From the NCBI GenBank assembly GCA_005406025.1, contig BGZK01000078.1:558001-622000 (forward strand): DNA of 64,000 bases, given 5' to 3'. A program made the translations under genes and the position numbers. The stretch is from Eumeta japonica (taxonomy: Eukaryota; Arthropoda; Insecta; Lepidoptera; Psychidae). Below are positions 1 through 11,936 of this stretch, piece after piece (position 1 is the first letter of the stretch; each line of letters starts with the position of its first letter). The notes beneath the pieces are model-generated. The model did not search any database. It worked only from the letters and a program-made list of their open reading frames with translations, and had not been told where the DNA came from.

Positions 1-1155
1 ATTATGACAAGACGAATCTATTAAGAGAAAAGGCTAAATTTATATATTTTTTACAAGTTGCCCTGTTTTCAAGTTTCGCACAAAGTAGGTCTTGATTCTA
101 AACTATTTTGTTGCTTTTTTGGGTTCTTATTTATATTAAATAATTTGTTAAGGTGACTGAATCAATTTTCGTTGAATTATCTGTATAATGATACATAAAC
201 TTTCCCGTTTTCGGTCACGAACGAGAATAAAGCGATAGAATTAGTTGCCGGCAAAAGGCTAAAAAAATGTTTCAATGGTAAGGTACTTTCGTATGTGTGA
301 GAAGTTGGTGTTTTTAAGAAGACTACACCATTGATACTGATCATTGTCAATGTATTGATGATACGTTGGCGACATTTAGAAAATAGACACGTACAAAGGG
401 CTAAAGATTCTAGCTCCTCGTTATTAAATAAAAAGACCGAGGAAACGTAATCCCCTGCAGTTGTTTAGCAAAATTTTGACAAAACACCATCGGATATCTA
501 AAGGTTCCGAATAAACGCTTTCCATACAAATAGTATTATTAAACCTAACACGCACTAGTCTGTTAGAACTGGAGAACAAAATAAAGAGCAAAATGTAGGC
601 GTTAAAAAATTGAGTCTTAATTTGTTGGAAATAAAATTGTTATATATTTTCTGACTGGATGCAAACATTTCCTTTTAAGTATTTCCATTTAATGAAACAG
701 AAAAAGTCTCAGTCAATGGTGGCTTTAGATTTTAGTAGGGCCATACAATAATGAAATCTGCATCGTGTAGTTTTTGTTGGAGAACATCGTAAAGGTTTTG
801 GTTTTTACAAAAAAAAAAATAGCTTAAAAGTTAATGAACTATCTTATTAGTACATAATGCATTTCGAAACATGCCATATTACGAAAAAAAATTATATGCA
901 TATTTTTTAATTTGAGTGATGTTGCATTTATTACAATAGAAAACCTCATCACTAAAGCGATATCAAAGACAGGACTTCAGCTCGCTTTTACACGCACAAC
1001 TTTTGGACACCCTAACGTTTCTAAACAATTGAAAAGCACGAAAAATGTGTTGTTTTAAACAAAGTAACCTATGTCGGTATCGAAAGTCGACTTTAAAGTT
1101 TATCGTTCAGCTTTACATATCACTTTCGACGATCGACTAGTAATTTTTATTTTAT
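1..1155. other. AT-rich non-coding DNA
   Basis: No open frame with recognisable protein content, no repeat end and no RNA gene was seen. The sequence is AT-rich with short homopolymer runs and is best read as intergenic or intronic background. Confidence 0.6.
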
Positions 1156-1390
1156 AAATATAACACTGCACGGAGCGGGCGGGCGGTGCTCGTCCGACTT
1201 TGTTGTCGCCCCGGGGAAAAGTTATTTTATCTGGTGTTTTCATCGGAAGTTTTCGGTGGCGTCATCGCCGGCTCGTCAGGGCCCTAGAATTAATGTCGTC
1301 GCTTACAAAAAAAAAACTATTAAACAGCGCTCGCCCTGTCCATTTGTCAAAGTCACACTTTATGGTAGCTGCGTTTTATAGGGTCCCAAT
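1156..1390. other. GC-rich island, possible conserved non-coding element
   Basis: Base composition rises sharply against the AT-rich surroundings (for example GGAGCGGGCGGGCGGTGC and CGCCCCGGGG). The short open frame inside has no ATG start (it opens on TTG) and no recognisable domain. Such islands recur along the window upstream of the receptor exon. A regulatory or 5' UTR role is inference only. Confidence 0.35.
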
Positions 1391-1749
1391 GACGCGATAA
1401 AAAAAAGGTGATCGAATTAAATCACCTTCCAACGTGATCTATTTAAATAGATAGTTTTAATAGAAAGTCGTCAAATTTTTTAATATTTGAAATAACTTTT
1501 GAAATACTACGACGTAGTTTTGTAATTAAATTTAATCGAAGTTAACATAGTAACGATATCTGCATATTTAAGAAAGGTTTTTCTGTTCCGTTTAAAAATA
1601 CAGTTATACATGTAGAAATATAACAAATATATACACATATATTGTAATCCTTACTTCTTTACTAATATTATAAATGCGAAAGTAACTCTGTCTGTCTGTC
1701 TGTCAGTCTGTCTGTCGCTCTTTCACGCCTAAAATACTGAACTGATTGA

Positions 1750-2150
1750 AATGAAATTTGGTATACAGATAGTCTGAAACCTGAGGAAGGACATACGCTA
1801 CTTTCTTTTTCAAAATTCACCACCAAGGGGTTAATGGAGGGAAGGTCAAAGTTTGTATGGAAGAACCGTTTTATGGAGTTTTATAAAAACTGGTATGGTG
1901 GTAGTTGGTACTCTGGAATGACACATTTAATACTTTTTTCTGAAATTCCGCCTTTAAGGGGTTGAAAATTTGTATGGAAAAATTTAGACCGCCTTAAGGA
2001 TTTTTATGAAAATTGGTATGGAGGAAGCTGGCAATCTGGAATGATATAAAAGCTAATTTTCTCATAGATCCAGCCCCAAGGGGTCATCGGCACTCTAGAA
2101 TGACACAAAGGCATGGGGGTAAAGGGTTAATTTGTATGGAAGAATTCAGA
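1750..2150 (+). repeat. Helitron subterminal tandem repeats, unit about 125-130 bp
   Basis: The phrase TGGTAT followed by a GGAAGCTGGC-like and CTGGAATGA-like stretch recurs with starts at 1759, 1891 and 2014, giving spacings of 132 and 123 bp. AAGGGGTT and TTTGTATGGAA also recur in each unit. The units are clearly diverged. They sit just inside the 5' head of the Helitron, where lepidopteran members usually carry such repeats. Confidence 0.7.
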
Positions 2151-2613
2151 TCTGCAAATAAGTACTTACCTACATAATGAAAAGATCATTAAGTCGGTGC
2201 CTACATTTCATTACTTACATCAAAAATTATCCTTAACGCGATTTAATGTTCAAACTAAATTTGATTTTATGGTATAACACCATAAAAATAACCTCCTCCA
2301 TGTTTCTTCAGTTCAACAGGGTTAAATAAATAATGGGTTAAGAGTGAAATAATTAAGCTTTAGAAGTTCCTTTATTCCCAGACAGTTCTCGATAAGTTTA
2401 ATTTTCGTAACCATAATCTTTCCGAAAATATTAATTGTGTGTATAATAGAATATTCTACACACTGTTTAAATAATACCTACATAATACACTACGCTATGA
2501 CAAACCGAGTAATAGGTACCGCAAGATTTTTGTAAGAAATTGCAGGGTGTTGTAGGGAAGTATCGTCATTATTAAATCTAGAAGCTTGAAACATATTTTT
2601 AATTTAGTGTTGG

Positions 2614-3688
2614 AAAAACAGCGCACCACTCAGTTTTAAAACTACCATTAAACCTAGCTCATGAGGAAATGCCAGTATGTAACATTAGCAAAAGCAGTGA
2701 ACGCGGAAGAATGTTACAGCAGTGTAAACTTTTGGTTTGGGATGAATGTACCGTGGCCCACAAAAGAGCAATCGAAGCTCTAGATCGCACAATGAAGGAT
2801 ATACCTTGATAATAAATAAATGCCTGTTTGAAAGCATCTGTATTATGGATACACGTAAAAAAGTTTTGTCTCACTACAAATATGCGAATACAACTTCATA
2901 ATGATTCTCAAGCCGGGCTATATGCAGCAGCTCTTTTAAAAAGCGGAGAAGATTGTATGCTATCTGACAGTAACGATATGATTACACTAAGTCATGATTT
3001 CTGTAAAATTGTCGATAGCACAAATCATCTAAAAAACAGTGTTTATCCTGATCTGTCAATAAATATAGGCAATCAAGAATGGCTTTGCGAAAGGGAAATT
3101 TTGGCACCGACTTATGAGATTGTTAAGCAAATAAATGAACAAATCATGTCAGACGTAGAGGAGGATGTTGTCGAATACCTATCAGTTGACAATGTTATGA
3201 ATACTGAACAAGTCACATCATACCCTATAGAGTTCCTCAATTTTTTACAATTATCAGGAGTGCCCTCCCATAAGTTGAGTCTGAAAGTTGGTGTTCCAGT
3301 CCTATTAATGAGAAATCTTGACGCGCCAAGGTTATGTTATGATACACGGTTACAAATCACACATCTGGGGTACAACATTATAAAAGATACAGTTATGACT
3401 GGAATGAAAAGAGAAAATGTTTTGATTCCCCATATTCCAATAATTCCGAGTGATTTGGCATTTCAATTTAAAAGAATGCAGTTTCCCCTCAAAGCAGCAT
3501 ATGCTATAACAATTAATAAAGCTCAAAGACAGACACTTAAAGTTGCAGGAGTTCATTTAGAAAAACAAATTCTTTTCCCATGGGCAACTGTATGTCGCAT
3601 GTTCACGTGTATCAAATCCGCAAAATCTTTTTGTTTTGGCAAAGATGGGAAAACGAAAAATATAGTTTATAAAAATGTACTTAAATAA
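2614..3688 (+). pseudogene. Helitron PIF1-type helicase, broken
   Basis: This encoded the C-terminal helicase of a Rep-Helicase protein that unwinds DNA for rolling-circle transposition. Reading begins at GKTAHHSVLKLPLNLAHEE and runs through LLVWDECTVAHKRA (Walker B) to MKDI. It then meets TGA (2807) and TAA stops. The same frame resumes at INACLKASVLW, so about 35 codons, including the usual GDFRQ motif, are deleted at about 2804-2815. Reading continues through TNMRIQL, LNFLQLSG, and KAAYAITINKAQRQTLKVAG. Near 3582 the frame slips: GQLYVACSRVSNPQNLFVLA is in another frame, and near 3643 the first frame returns with KDGKTKNIVY and ends at TAA (3686-3688). The deletion, in-frame stops and two frameshifts make it non-functional. 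The Rep domain is absent. Confidence 0.9.
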
Positions 3689-3854
3689 TAAGATCATATA
3701 ATACTTATAAATATAAATACTTAATATGGATAGATACCTACAATATAAATTAATACATTGATAATAAACTCTTTGCAATGAAACAATTCAAATAGTGTCA
3801 TATATCAATAAAATAATAATAATTAACCTAAGTAATTAAAATACTACCCGAAGC

Positions 3855-3893
3855 CACTATATTCCACGCGAACGAAGTCGCGGGTACAGCTAG
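3855..3893 (+). other. Helitron 3' terminal hairpin and CTAG end
   Basis: CGCGA and TCGCG form a 5-bp stem around ACGAAG, extended by CC/GG across a bulged A, about 9 bases before the terminal CTAG (3890-3893). A short GC hairpin followed by CTRR is the known Helitron 3' termination signal. Confidence 0.85.
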
Positions 3894-5116
3894 TGTTTTA
3901 TATATTCGTTTTACAAAATAAATGTGTTTCAGTACATTATTTTTTACGATCCATGTTTATTGCGAAGCATCCAAAAGTAATTTGATGCTTTAGTAATATC
4001 CGCGAAGTTAGCCGAATTCCGTGGACAAATTGGATTTGTCTCGGCCATCGTTCCTTAAAAGCTCGCGGCGACCGAGTGTCGCTAACTTCGTGTGATATTA
4101 ATTTATTTTACGACAATGTGCAACTCTTATGATATAACAGTATAAGCTCTTAATCAATATAATTTATATTTTTAGTGAGAACCGCGACAACTAGTTTTTC
4201 CTTTATTTTTTAATCAATAATTTTATAATAAATGTTTCAACTTTTTGAAAGTATTGCTATACGATTTTATAAAACATTTAAAGTAGTGACAACAAAAGTA
4301 ATACAAAGGATGTATTTATAAAGAAAACGCTCTCTCAGTCCAGTTCACTAGCAAGGTAACAAAATATTTTTTATTTAGCGAGGATTTATTCGAATTATTT
4401 GATTTCGATTCAGGATTATTCGAACAAAACAGGAATTTCTCCTTCAATTCTTTTAGAAGTAACAAAAATAAAGTTTGTTTGAATTTATTTATGGGATTCT
4501 ATAAAAATATCAAACACTAATCCATTGAGTTTATGCGCTATTTGTGATCTGTAAATATGTAAAGACACTAATATGTCTTGTTGTTCACATGTAAATAGGG
4601 TCTTGAAAGTAGTTAAATATTTTCGTTGATGGAATATTGTTTCAGTTTTTAAGCAATATAATTTTTTTCAATAACATGATAATTTTGCTTCGAGAGAAAA
4701 AACAAATCAACGCCAGTCAAAGTTTATGCCAGTTATGTTTTAAGTTTTTGATAGAGTAAACCAAAATCTATAGTGTAATACCTATTGACCTAGAATCGTG
4801 AAATTTGGCAAGCAGTTAGGTCTCACAGAGTGACTAAAGAAAAAATCCGAGAATCGTTCATTTGTAGTAACATCACTTAGGGAAAATGTTATTTTTGCTG
4901 TGACGAACTAACATCTGAAGTTGGGAGCATGAGTCGTGAAATAGACCAATGTGTGAAAGTACATTAATTAACTTACTTAACTATAAAACTTTAAAGCTTA
5001 CAAGATTTTAGATATTTGAAATGAATGTAAATTCAAAATCTTTATTTCGTATGTTATAACATAAACTTGAATATGTCATAAGACTTATTTACAGTAATTT
5101 TAAATTACCGCTTTTT
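3894..5116. other. AT-rich non-coding DNA
   Basis: No recognisable gene or repeat. A slightly GC-richer patch lies at about 4010-4095. Otherwise it is background sequence. Confidence 0.55.
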
Positions 5117-5866
5117 AAGGTTCCGAGCGAAAATGGCAAAAATGGAACCCTTATAGTTTCGTCACGTCCGTCCGTCCGTCCTCAAGTCACCGGCATTTTA
5201 TTGAAAAACTATGAGAAGTCTATTAATGAAATTAGTAGTGTCGGTGTCTTGTATAAACCGCTTCTTAGTTTCGTAGTTTAATACCAAAAATAAATATATT
5301 TAGAGGCGGCACTCCATACATGTAACAGAAACTGAAAAAAAAATTATTTACCAAACATCAACAAGTTGCACATATTTCGACAGTTATTTTAAAAACACTT
5401 TAAAATTTCTAAGCAATTTCTCTGATTACGTGAATAATTTTGAAAATAATCGCCCTGAAAGTAGCAGAAATTGTGTCCTTCCCCCTCCATTTTCTGAACC
5501 GTATGTCCAAAATTAATAAAACAAAATAACGAAGGTAACGCTTAATGAGTATTTTTAACGAACATTATTTTGAGTATAACCGAATATATTGCCAAAAAAC
5601 TACGCTTCTCAGCAAAAGGATGTAAGTCCCGTAAAGATACGCTCTTTTGCTGGTGCATTTTAGTTTACACTAGTTTAATAATAATAGTCGACATACGTAC
5701 TTGTTTTTCTAGTTATAGGCGACTAAAATTCTTATAACTATTCTGTGCGAGAAACATGGAAAAATTATAACAACGTACTTTACATTTGTAATGCATTTCT
5801 TTGTAATAATGGCTTAGGCACCCTATAATGAGTATGGTCCGACAAGGTCTTGGCTAGGTTTAAAAA
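5117..5866 (+). repeat. Interspersed repeat copy 1 (AAGGTTCCG...CCGTCCGTCCGTC family)
   Basis: It begins AAGGTTCCG, shows GGAACCC and the CCGTCCGTCCGTC run typical of a widespread lepidopteran interspersed family, and continues for about 700 bp. Shared landmarks with 16705-17403 include AGAGGCGGCAC, CATGTAACAGAAACT, TAGTCGACATAC, ACTATTCTGTGCG and GCATTTCTTTGTA, in the same order and orientation. It abuts a LINE fragment on its right. No open frame or terminal inverted repeat was seen, so it is probably a non-autonomous element. Confidence 0.75.
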
Positions 5867-5869
5867 TAC

Positions 5870-6735
5870 TACTCATTTGTAAGGCAGTTATTCCTCAAGA
5901 AGGATGAGCAAGAAATTTAAGGGTAGCCCTTTTCAAATCAAAATGATATTCAATTACAGTCATATAGAAAACTATTGCAAGGAGTACAAACCTGTAAGAA
6001 GTCAGATGGTTATATTCATTTATCCTCTAAATATTCAAAGATTGTATAATACCCTTCTTTGCAAAGTGTTACCTAAAGAAAATCTTTAAATTTGTGTGAG
6101 GGTAAATTTTGTATATCCTCAAGAATGTTATTGAACATGCGCACATAGAGCTCCTATGTAAACACAGTTTATTTTTGGTTTTAGTATTGAAATTATGTCT
6201 ATAACTATTTTTATTAAATTTATTCAATTTATATATACTAACTACTAAGGGACACACGATAATTACAAAGAGTTTCCATTATCTAAGTCGCGCGAATGGC
6301 CCGCTTTTGCAGTACAAAAATTTTATAAACATCCGCAGCATGTCCCCAAAGCAGGATGCCGTATGACTTCGAGCTATGGAAACAGCCAAAATGAACCAAT
6401 CTGGTGGTTTTGATATTGGACACATTTCTTACCTTTTTACTAATTGCATATGCAGCTGAACTTTATCACGAATTCACCGATATGAGGACCCCCTCGAAAT
6501 GTATTATCTAAAGTAATTCCTAGAAATTCAGTGGCATCGACAAGATCTAATTACTCGTTTCTCATTAAAATAATATCAGACTCATCTTTTACATTCGAAA
6601 GTGAGAATTTCACGCATTTTTGTTGGTTTATTGATAGCTTTCTTCTTATTGAGAAGTAAATTTTACCCTTTTTTGAATTTCGTAGATAACAATATTCACA
6701 TCGTCATAATCGGGTTGATGTCTTTTAACTTGGAA
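5870..6735 (-). pseudogene. LINE 3' end: reverse transcriptase C-terminus and 3' UTR, degenerate
   Basis: On the minus strand the reading includes LNQQKCVKFSLSNVKDE, DLVDATEFLGITLDNTFRG, the block SYGILLWGHAADVYKIFVLQ, and LYVRMFNNILEDIQNLPSHK. These are thumb and C-terminal parts of a jockey/CR1-like LINE reverse transcriptase that copies its own RNA into the genome. The frames are broken by stops and shifts. The 3' UTR (5870-5930) shares TTTCTTGCTC and TTCTTCTTGAGG-type sequence with the copy at 46.9-47.5 kb. The endonuclease and catalytic YADD part are absent, as expected for a 5'-truncated copy. The left edge touches the repeat ending near 5866. Confidence 0.85.
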
Positions 6736-7898
6736 TAGGTATGTAAAAAACCTTTTGGAAAAAAAGTATAATTAAATTCCTTTTTGTAGTTGAGAAATTC
6801 TCTTCACTTTACAAATTTATCGATAACATGATTTATAATGAATATTTCATGAGGAATAACTTTTCGAACTGACTATGTAACTTAGTAATATATACAGGGT
6901 ACCTATGCTAGTTATATAGATAGGAACTAGGCAGTGGGCACAGGTAGGTAGACAACACAGCGACTTGGCAATCGCACAGCAACATAATAACATCTACCGA
7001 ATATTAGCGAACTGAGCGCTTTATCTGTGCTTGTTTACGTAATGCATTAATTAGGCCCACTAGCGCTATTTAATTGGCAGTATTTTAAATAGTATATTAT
7101 TCTTACGTAAATATGTGGTAGTGAGATTGCCAAATAATTATATTTATTATAGGTACAAACATGTCTAATATCGATAGGGGCACTTTAAATATTATTAGGT
7201 AACTAATTAGAAATCAGTTTATGATAAACTTGTTGTATAGGTGGTTTGATAGTTACTAACTCAAATAACTGACTTGGTTCTACGTGAATTAGGCTTATTG
7301 TTTAAAAAGCCATGGAGTTTAATCTTATCCATTCCCAGAAAGTTGCTTCTTGACGATGAATTTCAATATAAAAAGTCTGTCCATACCATAAGGTCATAAA
7401 AAAGAGAAGAATAATGGAATATTATTAATATAATATGAAGAAAATATTATATGGAAAGTGAATAAATTAAAATAATTAAGAACTTAATTATAAAACTTTT
7501 TGTAAATATAAAAAGAATTATTAAAACTTCTAAAGAAAATTAAAAAAACCTAAAAAAAATCATATATATTTTAAGTAATATATTTTTTGTAGTATCGCTA
7601 AAGTTTCTGAGTTTTTCAGGTACAACACCCGTTTATTGGCGCTTAAAGTTGAATTATTACTAAAGTTGCCTGTACTTTGTCCTTTGTTGGATTTTTTTAG
7701 GTGTGAAATAAGTAGCGAAAATGTGCCTATTAAATAACACATCTTGACATTTATGTCATGATTTTACAATACAAATATAAGATTTCTATGTTGTAGGAAC
7801 AAATTTATTGAGTTGTGCTTTTTCAGTTGCTGTCTTATCGGGTACAAACTTTTTATTATACCATAACCATTTCCGATCGACACACATACACACACAAA

Positions 7899-7938
<40 letters not shown>

Positions 7939-8544
7939 GTTGTCAATAATATTAGGCATTATCGAGCTGCTCGTGAATAATTACACTTAATAGTAATATT
8001 TTCATAGTATCAAGTTATGGATGTAGTGCAACGCTGACTACAAATTTGAAATATTGTATTTGGCGTATGTGATAGGAGAAAAAGACGGAACGCATAAAAA
8101 GTCCGTACATTATCCATTACCATGAAAATTGTTACGGTGGTATTTCAGTGCAAAGTGAACAACATACAAGAAAGCAATTAGCAAAGTTAACCACAGCCAC
8201 GTGTTTATTACTATTTTTTACAAGTATCGAATCGTTGAAAATTGTGCCAGTTATACAGATAACTGTTTTTGTTCAACGTTTTTTTTTTAATATATTCATA
8301 CACGTGCATTGTGGGAGATTTGATAGCAGCATTTGGACTCACGAAAACCTTCTATTTAACTATTTAAATTAAATGTGTTTGCAGTTTCGAATGGTTTTCA
8401 AATCCGTGACGATCACGAAAAGAATTAAGACAAAAAATTAAGATTTAACCAACGTATTACACAAATTATATAATTAATGGTTAATTAGTTATCTTAAACA
8501 AGCGGCGAGGAATCAAATAGTAGTTATATTTTACATCACTAGAC
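6736..8544. other. AT-rich non-coding DNA with one microsatellite
   Basis: No recognisable coding or transposon sequence apart from a CA microsatellite at about 7.9 kb. Short open frames here are AT-rich or derive from the microsatellite. Confidence 0.55.
7880..7938. repeat. CA microsatellite, interrupted, with a short TA run
   Basis: A (CA)n tract with occasional CATA and CAAA interruptions, followed by TATATATA. The Cys/Val open frame on the minus strand is a by-product. Confidence 0.95.
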
Positions 8545-8760
8545 ATTTTTGAGGGGCAAACCAGCAGTCTAGCCATCAGAGAGTAGATAGTCACCGCCAC
8601 CCATGGAAACTCGCAAACCCACAAGAGGCGCCAGAGCGCTGCCGGCCTCTTGGGAGGGGATAGGGTATCTAGTGAAGGAGGATTGGGTTGAGGAAAGGGT
8701 AAGAGGGGGAATGGGGTACCGGAATTTTTACCGTAAGTGGCACTTAGTCTCAGCCTTTTA
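8545..8760 (+). repeat. Short lepidopteran interspersed repeat (GTCACCGCC/CCATGGA family), copy 1
   Basis: Landmarks in order: GGGGCAAACCAGCAG, GTCACCGCCACCCATGGA, ACTCGCAA, GCGCTGCCGGCC, GATTGGGTTGAGG, GGGGTACCGGAA. I recognise the pattern as a very abundant moth and butterfly repeat. The 89-residue open frame starting at the CCATGG is a by-product, since other copies do not keep the frame. Related copies lie at 13.7 kb (minus) and 43.0 kb (plus). Confidence 0.8.
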
Positions 8761-8879
8761 TGCTCAGCGAACGCGTCTTACTGAAAGGGTGTCGCCCGCC
8801 CTTATTCCTCCATCCTCATCGCTTGACATACGCAACAAAGGCCACGTCGAAGAGTTACCAATATTTCGCTGATGAATAC

Positions 8880-9420
8880 CGTAAATACCAAGAATTTTCC
8901 TGATGACTGCGGTCACACACCTCTCTGCCACGTCGCACGCCACCTCCGACACGACCTTTTCGCGGTTGAAAATGATCGAAAGGACCTCCGATCGATCTCT
9001 GATTTTCTCTTTAACCGGTATCGAAAATAAATCTATTTTTATTGTCTCGTTTGTCCATAGGCACGGACGCCGTTGTGCGCCGTCCGAAACTTTCGATGTT
9101 TACTCTGGAAGATAAACAAGGCCGGCGGCGGCGGGGCGTGGGCGGCCGTTATCGATAAATAAATAAAGCGATTTAAAAAGTTGGCCAAAATAAGACGGCC
9201 GAGCCGAGATGGTGGATAAACAGGAAAAGAGAAAGAGACGAATTTTCCACGTTTCTGTCTATTTGCACTCGCTGAATTGTCAAGAAATTTCTCTTTAATG
9301 CATACCGGATCGATCGTTCATTTTTGACCGACGACTCGCTCGGTTTTTCGCTAAAGGCCGACAGTTCGTCGTGGACGTATTGTTTAACGTGTTGTATCTA
9401 CGCCTCAAAAAAGTGCTTTG
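8880..9420. other. GC-rich island, possible conserved non-coding element
   Basis: It contains CACGTCGCACGCC, GGCCGGCGGCGGCGGGGCG and GACGGCCGAGCCGAG, well above the background GC level. ATCGATAA-type and CGATCGATC-type motifs occur. No protein domain is recognisable on either strand. A regulatory role for the downstream receptor gene is inference. Confidence 0.35.
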
Positions 9421-9784
9421 TTGTTTACAAACGCAAATAAAACTAAAGTGTCTATCTGTGATTTCCAAATGAATGCGTTGTCTTACATCTATTGTGTTAT
9501 TTGTACGTTTGAAGGAACCGTTTTAAAATTTTTGGTAGTCTGGTGGTCCGGTTGCCCGAGGTAATCTTAGGAACGGCACGACCGATCATGGTGAAACTTT
9601 TTATTGCTTATCGGGCCACAGTAAAAGTACTTTTTATCTCGAAAATATTTAGCATTCCTGCGTGAAAATTGAAAAAAATTCACACAGGAATCCTTAATAT
9701 TTCCAAAATGGTAATTAAATTGAACTAGAATCTAAAATGGAACTGGAATGGGGGTCGAGAGCGAGATCAGAATTGAAATCAGTA
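9421..9784. other. Non-coding, nothing recognised
   Basis: Mixed-composition sequence without a recognisable gene or repeat. Confidence 0.5.
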
Positions 9785-10285
9785 TGAATACATCATCAGT
9801 CAAAATTAAATATATTTTTATTTCATAGGCCATGGACAAAATTTGAACTAGTTATAAAACTTCAAGAGTTTACATTTTACGACTTAGCTTTACTATTTTG
9901 CCACTCGTTTAGAAGGCAGTTTTCTTTCAAGAAGAACGAGCTAGCTCAACTTTAAATAAATTATGTCATATAATCAAACATATGCAATTTTATAACATAA
10001 AAAAACAAACCCTCTAGAAATTGAGCTGGTTATGTTCGTTAATATTTGTATTCTAAATATTCATAAATTGCATTTACTTTATAATGATTTTAAATTTGTT
10101 TGAGGGCAGATTTTGTATATTTTCAGGGATCTTATTGAACATATGCTCATAGAGCCTCTTCAATGAATTCGTGACTGTCCTCATGGTCGATATGAAATAA
10201 TTCCTTCTATATCCATACGAATGCAGCTGTGGATGAAAGCTAGTCGATGACAAAAAAGAATATGATTCATGCACATCTTAAATCG
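9785..10285 (-). pseudogene. LINE 3' end, same family as 5.9 and 46.9 kb
   Basis: On the minus strand the last coding block reads LYEHMFNKIPENIQNLPSNK, the same C-terminal block as LYVRMFNNILEDIQNLPSHK at 6.1 kb and LCVRILNNVPVDIQNLPLYK at 47.1 kb. A 3' UTR follows, with CTCGTTCTTCTTGAAAG and AACTGCCTTCTAAACGAG, and ends CCTATGAAATAAA. The bases before the block are poorly preserved. It is a 5'-truncated copy without reverse transcriptase catalytic motifs. Confidence 0.8.
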
Positions 10286-11454
10286 TGATTATTAGCGTCA
10301 TAATTAACTTATATGAGATTAAAACACATCGGTTTAAAGAGAACACTGATAAAAAATTGATATCTCTTTTGATTCCTTCAATTAATACAGCTAGATGACC
10401 CGTGCGAATAACTTACACGTGATTACTAAATATATATTTTACTATTTGTCGTCGTTAGTACTGAATATAATCAAAATGTCTCACGCATCACCTTTGATGT
10501 AGTATTAAGGGAATTATAGCGTAAGACAAGAAACTCCATTTTAGAATTACACAAAAGTTATTTATGTGAGTTCGACTTGCACTGGAAGAGTTTTTTTTAT
10601 TCGCTTCCATATTCTGAAGAATAGACACCTTTTAATTGTCAATGGTCTAATCCTTTTAATTTAATTATGGTCATTAAATAACCAAATATGATACAAGGGA
10701 TAACGAAAACAATAATAACGGAATCCAATTGTTTGTACGTCTAACACAGCCACTGTGACCTTTAAAAAAACACTGTCAAAAGTTAATTTTTCAATTTTTG
10801 CTATCGTTTCGAAATCTACACTTTTTAATTTTTTACACAAAAAAAAAATTGACAAGCGAAAAAGTCCATTTTTCTTGTACTCGATCAATGGTACAAAATT
10901 CGGAAACATTTTTATACCATTTTTGTTACGTTTTACGATTGAGACTCATAAAAATATAGAAGTTCATATGCTACTGTGAAGAAGTTTGAATAGTTCATTT
11001 GGTTTCAACTGAACGCTTACATACATACTCGTACTTCTATATAAGACGTCAACGATTTTAACGAAACTTAAAGCCAGTTTCGGAACAGCTGTAAATGTAA
11101 AATAGTTTGATGATAAATAGTGTCTGTAAAGGTTTGACATATTATTTCATGTATTCCATGAATGGCCAAGAAACTGATATTAAATTTCACATATAGAAGT
11201 CACAAGAATCCTTCCTTCTATAAAAATGAATTGTCAAAGCTGTTAAATTGAATGAAAAAAAAAAATGAGAATTTGAAAGAAATACGTGTGATTGAAAAAG
11301 ACTTTCGACTTTCATTGTTTGAGAAATTACGACGATTTATCGAGTTCATTACACATTAGTGACTTGAGAAAAAATACTTTGATGCGTGCTTCTTATTACA
11401 TAAGGATACCAGATGTGATTTCTTATTGTGGGCCGCAAAAATAAACTCAAGAGT
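10286..11454. other. AT-rich non-coding DNA
   Basis: No recognisable gene or repeat. The overlapping 74- and 82-codon frames near 10.66-10.98 kb lie on opposite strands of AT-rich sequence and match no family known to me. Confidence 0.5.
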
Positions 11455-11640
11455 TCTAAACGGAACCAGAGTGACAGATATTGTTCAAAAAATCAATAAG
11501 ATGAAATGGCAATGCGCAGATCAGATATCTCGTAGATCCGATAACTACCGAGGAAGAAAATGGAGTGGCAACCACAAACTGGACAACACAGCGTGAGATG
11601 ATTTCCCACTGGGTGGACTGATAACCTGGTAAATGTCAAT
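11455..11640 (+). pseudogene. RTE-like LINE fragment
   Basis: The plus strand reads TRVTDIVQKINKMKWQCADQ, then ISRRSDN, and in shifted frames equivalents of WRPRTGQRS and GRPPTRWTDD. These correspond to the C-terminal region of RTE-clade reverse transcriptases. Only about 60 codons remain, with frameshifts. It is a different subfamily from the minus-strand fragment at 22.5 kb. Confidence 0.8.
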
Positions 11641-11888
11641 TTAATCTAGAAAGGGATTCCAGTGAAAATCTAATAGCTGTTTATAAACATGATACAGAAA
11701 ATAGATCGAAATAAAATATTAAATATTTATTAAATTTGTTTCGTGCATCTGACTGTAAAATAACATTGACTATTATACACATACTCTTTCATACAATGAA
11801 CAATTTTAGATAAAATTAAACAATAAAACAAATCAAATTCTAATCAAATTCTAAGTCATGAAGCAACGAGAAAAGGAAAACAGATTGA

Positions 11889-11936
11889 AATAAAGTTAGC
11901 GCTTGGTCTTCATTAAAAAAAAAAAAAAAAAAAAAA
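11889..11936 (+). other. AATAAA signal followed by a 22-base poly(A) run
   Basis: AATAAA at 11889-11894 is followed after 20 bases by an uninterrupted A22 run (11915-11936). This is the layout of a cleaved and polyadenylated transcript end, so it may mark the 3' end of a retrotransposed copy on the plus strand. The source sequence upstream (11640-11888) was not recognised, and an ordinary A-tract is not excluded. Confidence 0.4.

Larger units (their letters stand above)
1648..3893 (+). mobile_element. Helitron, deleted, with recognisable 5' and 3' ends
   Basis: The 5' end reads TC followed by a CTTACTTCTTTACTAATATTA-type head and ATAAATGCG, then a CTGT-rich stretch, which I recognise as the head of lepidopteran Helitrons. 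The 3' end has a GC-rich hairpin and finishes CTAG. The base before the 5' TC is A (1647) and the base after CTAG is T (3894), which fits the A/T target preference of Helitrons, elements that make no target-site duplication. Between the ends lie about 125-bp subterminal repeats and a broken PIF1-type helicase; the Rep (HUH) part is missing. At about 2.25 kb this is far shorter than an autonomous element, so it is a deletion derivative. The exact 5' base is uncertain by a few bases because a second TC occurs at 1656. Confidence 0.85.

Noticed and set aside
8603..8872. 89-codon plus-strand ORF beginning at a CCATGG
   Set aside because: It lies in a short interspersed repeat present in other copies that do not keep the frame.
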